A stretch of DNA of 13,809 nt from CAZCBN01 sp964496975. GTDB taxonomy: Bacteria > Planctomycetota > Phycisphaerae > Phycisphaerales > UBA1924. The stretch covers positions 1-13,809 of the forward strand of contig CAZCBN010000080.1 of the NCBI GenBank assembly GCA_964496975.1, given 5' to 3'. Position 1 is the stretch's first letter. Every line of letters begins with the position of its first letter. Positions 12,861 to 13,809 of this stretch are shown one piece after another. The notes beneath the pieces were generated by a model. The model saw nothing but the letters and a program-made list of their open reading frames with translations. It ran no database searches and was not told the DNA's origin. Position numbers and translations under genes: made by a program.

Positions 12861-13253
12861 GTGAGCACGTTTCGGAACAAAAACCTCTTCGGGTCTGGGC
12901 CGCACGTTTTTTCGTTCGGGCCGCGGGGGCTGGAGAGCCAGCCGCAGTGGCGGCTGCTGGGCGACTCGTTCAGCCCGGGGAGCGGGGTGATCGGGGCGCT
13001 GGAGCTTGAGATTGTGGTGACGGGGCGGCTTGTGGCGGCGAGCGAGGCGGCGCTGTGGACGCTGCGCGAGGCGGTGGTTGCGGAGGCGAGCCCGACGCTG
13101 ATGGGGGGCACGCTGCTGGACAACAGCGGGCGCACGTTCTTGGACATGCGGCTGGCGAGCTACGAGGAGACGGGGGGCGTGGTGCGCGGGCGGGCGTGGT
13201 CGATCGGGTACGCGGCGCGGTTCCGGCGGTTTGCGGCGTCGTACGTGAGCTGA
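12861..13253 (+). CDS. Small protein of the phage module, unknown, possibly tail-related
   Basis: Not recognised. It has 130 residues. The N-terminal part is aromatic and Gly-rich (NLFGSGPHVFSFGPRG, 8-23), followed by PQWRLLGDSF (28-37), a strand ALELEIVVTG (46-55) and a helix SEAALWTLREAVVAEA (61-76). The C-terminus is Arg/aromatic-rich (YAARFRRFAASYV). It sits in the same direction as the preceding gene after a 76-bp G-rich gap that repeats GGTGTGG-type units and holds no gene. The GTG start follows a run of six G (12849-12854) six nt upstream. A tail-assembly or baseplate role is possible from position only. Confidence 0.6.
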   Translation: MSTFRNKNLFGSGPHVFSFGPRGLESQPQWRLLGDSFSPGSGVIGALELEIVVTGRLVAASEAALWTLREAVVAEASPTLMGGTLLDNSGRTFLDMRLASYEETGGVVRGRAWSIGYAARFRRFAASYVS

Positions 13254-13270
13254 GTTGAGCTGAGTTGAGA
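13246..13270. repeat. Five TGAGN pentamers across a stop codon
   Basis: TGAGC, TGAGT, TGAGC, TGAGT and TGAGA follow without gaps. The second unit (13251-13253) is the stop of the upstream gene, and further TGA triplets recur in all frames behind it. It looks like a slippage-born microsatellite. Confidence 0.8.
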
Positions 13271-13310
13271 TCGGCGGGGCGGGGCGGGGTGCGCGGGAAG
13301 GGGGTGGGGC

Positions 13311-13634
13311 GTGGACACGGACGTGCTCGGGATGCTGACGCAGTTTGGGGCGGCGGGGCTGATCGGGTGGATGTGGCTGAGCGAGCGGCGGTCGGCGCTG
13401 CTGCGCGAGCGGCAGGTGGGGGAGCTGCACGAGCGGATCGTGCGGGAGCGGCGCGAGGCGGACGTGCTCGTGGGCGTGGTGAGCGACAACACGCGGGCGA
13501 TGGCGGCGCTGGAGGCGTCGCAGCGGGCGCTCGTGGAACTGATCGAGGCGCGACGGGCGCGGCGGGCCCGGGCCGTGTGGTCGGGGCGACGCGGGGGGAC
13601 GGGGGCCGACGCGGGTGCGGACGCGGCGGACTGA
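13311..13634 (+). CDS. Holin-like small membrane protein with coiled coil
   Basis: A 107-residue protein. One transmembrane segment lies near the N-terminus (about 8-23, QFGAAGLIGWMWL) and is followed by SERR and a long charged helix (25-82) with heptad-like Leu/Val/Ile. The tail is Arg-rich and then Gly/Ala/Asp-rich and disordered. This layout, a short N-terminal anchor with a trailing coiled coil, resembles BhlA/UviB holin-like proteins and small phage membrane proteins found next to lysis genes. No endolysin is visible. The GTG start follows AAGGGGG (13298-13304) at 6 nt. Spanin-like or unrelated membrane roles cannot be excluded. It is the last gene with phage-type start signals. Confidence 0.6.
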   Translation: MDTDVLGMLTQFGAAGLIGWMWLSERRSALLRERQVGELHERIVRERREADVLVGVVSDNTRAMAALEASQRALVELIEARRARRARAVWSGRRGGTGADAGADAAD

Positions 13635-13641
13635 GCGGGTG

Positions 13642-13647
13642 TAGGCT
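13642..13647 (+). promoter_or_regulatory. Candidate -10 box (TAGGCT) for near-leaderless terminal gene
   Basis: TAGGCT is followed by gcgcgggat (9 nt) and the ATG at 13657. The local sequence resembles the EEP-gene start (TAGCCT then gcgggc). It marks the return to host-type start signals directly after the phage module. Confidence 0.42.
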
Positions 13648-13656
13648 GCGCGGGAT

Positions 13657-13809
13657 ATGCGCGAAGAACGGACGCGGGGCGTGGGGATGGAGTGGGCGTT
13701 GCGTGCGGTGCGGGCCGCGGCGGTGCTGACGGCCGCGGCGGCGGCGTGCGCGGGCGGTGGGTGCGGCGGCGGCGCGGGGCGGCGCGGCGAGGCGGCGCCG
13801 ATTTCGGCG
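13657..13809 (+). CDS. Lipoprotein-like or secreted protein, N-terminal 51 residues (partial)
   Basis: Only the start is present. After a charged lead (MREERTRG) comes a second in-frame Met11, then a basic/hydrophobic run ALRAVRAAAVLTAAAAAC (14-31) and a Gly/Cys-rich stretch. A-A-A-Cys31 resembles a lipobox with Ala in place of the usual Leu, so lipid attachment at Cys31 is plausible but not certain. Nothing indicates its function. The start signal is host-like, so it probably belongs to the chromosome, not to the phage module. Met11 could be the true start and would give a more usual signal-peptide length. Confidence 0.55.
   Translation, partial: MREERTRGVGMEWALRAVRAAAVLTAAAAACAGGGCGGGAGRRGEAAPISA

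Larger units (their letters stand above)
7835..13634 (+). mobile_element. Phage-derived virion structural module (portal to holin-like gene)
   Basis: Seven consecutive plus-strand genes in classic head-morphogenesis order: portal, scaffold-like, major capsid, neck-like, two small possible tail proteins, holin-like. Terminase, protease, tape measure, integrase and endolysin are not seen. The genes start with Shine-Dalgarno or G-rich sites and mostly GTG, unlike the flanking genes. No att sites or flanking repeats were recognised, so the ends are set by the first leader hairpin and the last structural stop. It could be a decayed prophage, a gene transfer agent or a domesticated capsid system. 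Confidence 0.65.

Noticed and set aside
1..13809. CRISPR arrays, tRNA or rRNA genes, insertion sequences
   Set aside because: No regularly spaced repeats, cloverleaf-like segments, rRNA-like sequence or transposase motifs were seen on either strand.

Overview
The window is very G+C-rich, gene-dense bacterial chromosome. The mix of genes (FbaB-type class I aldolase, Ppk1, an SbtA-like permease, an archaeal-like phosphohexomutase) and AGASPS-type intergenic repeats best fits a planctomycete, perhaps of the class Phycisphaerae. That placement is an inference; there is no rRNA or marker gene to confirm it.

Left part (1-7593), host metabolism. On the minus strand lie the start of a class I fructose-bisphosphate aldolase (fbaB, cut by the window edge), a complete polyphosphate kinase (ppk1) and a 6-pyruvoyl-tetrahydropterin synthase homologue. 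The last has the E-x2-HGH signature of PTPS-III, the subgroup that replaces dihydroneopterin aldolase in folate synthesis. Divergent from it is an alpha-D-phosphohexomutase, which converges on an sbtA-like permease across a strong hairpin. Then follow a secreted endonuclease/exonuclease/phosphatase-family protein and a small unrecognised protein. Most of these genes have no Shine-Dalgarno sequence. Instead a TA-N3-T hexamer sits 6-9 nt before the ATG, as expected for leaderless or nearly leaderless transcripts.

Right part (7594-13634), a compact phage-derived virion module on the plus strand. It encodes a portal (SPP1 gp6-like), a coiled-coil scaffold-like protein, an SU10/DUF5309-type major capsid protein, a neck/connector-like protein, two small unrecognised proteins that may be tail components, and a holin-like membrane/coiled-coil protein. 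I see no terminase, protease, tape measure, integrase or endolysin. These genes differ in style from the host genes: Shine-Dalgarno or G-rich start sites, five GTG starts out of seven, and strong hairpins in several gaps. The portal leader has a 16-bp hairpin followed by a second hairpin that pairs directly with the portal Shine-Dalgarno sequence. The capsid gene has a hairpin before it and two tandem hairpins after it.

The window ends in the first 51 codons of a lipoprotein-like gene that again has the host-type TA-N3-T start signal. The phage module is therefore bracketed by host-style genes. The best candidate for something undescribed is this reduced, possibly domesticated head module with its structured portal leader.
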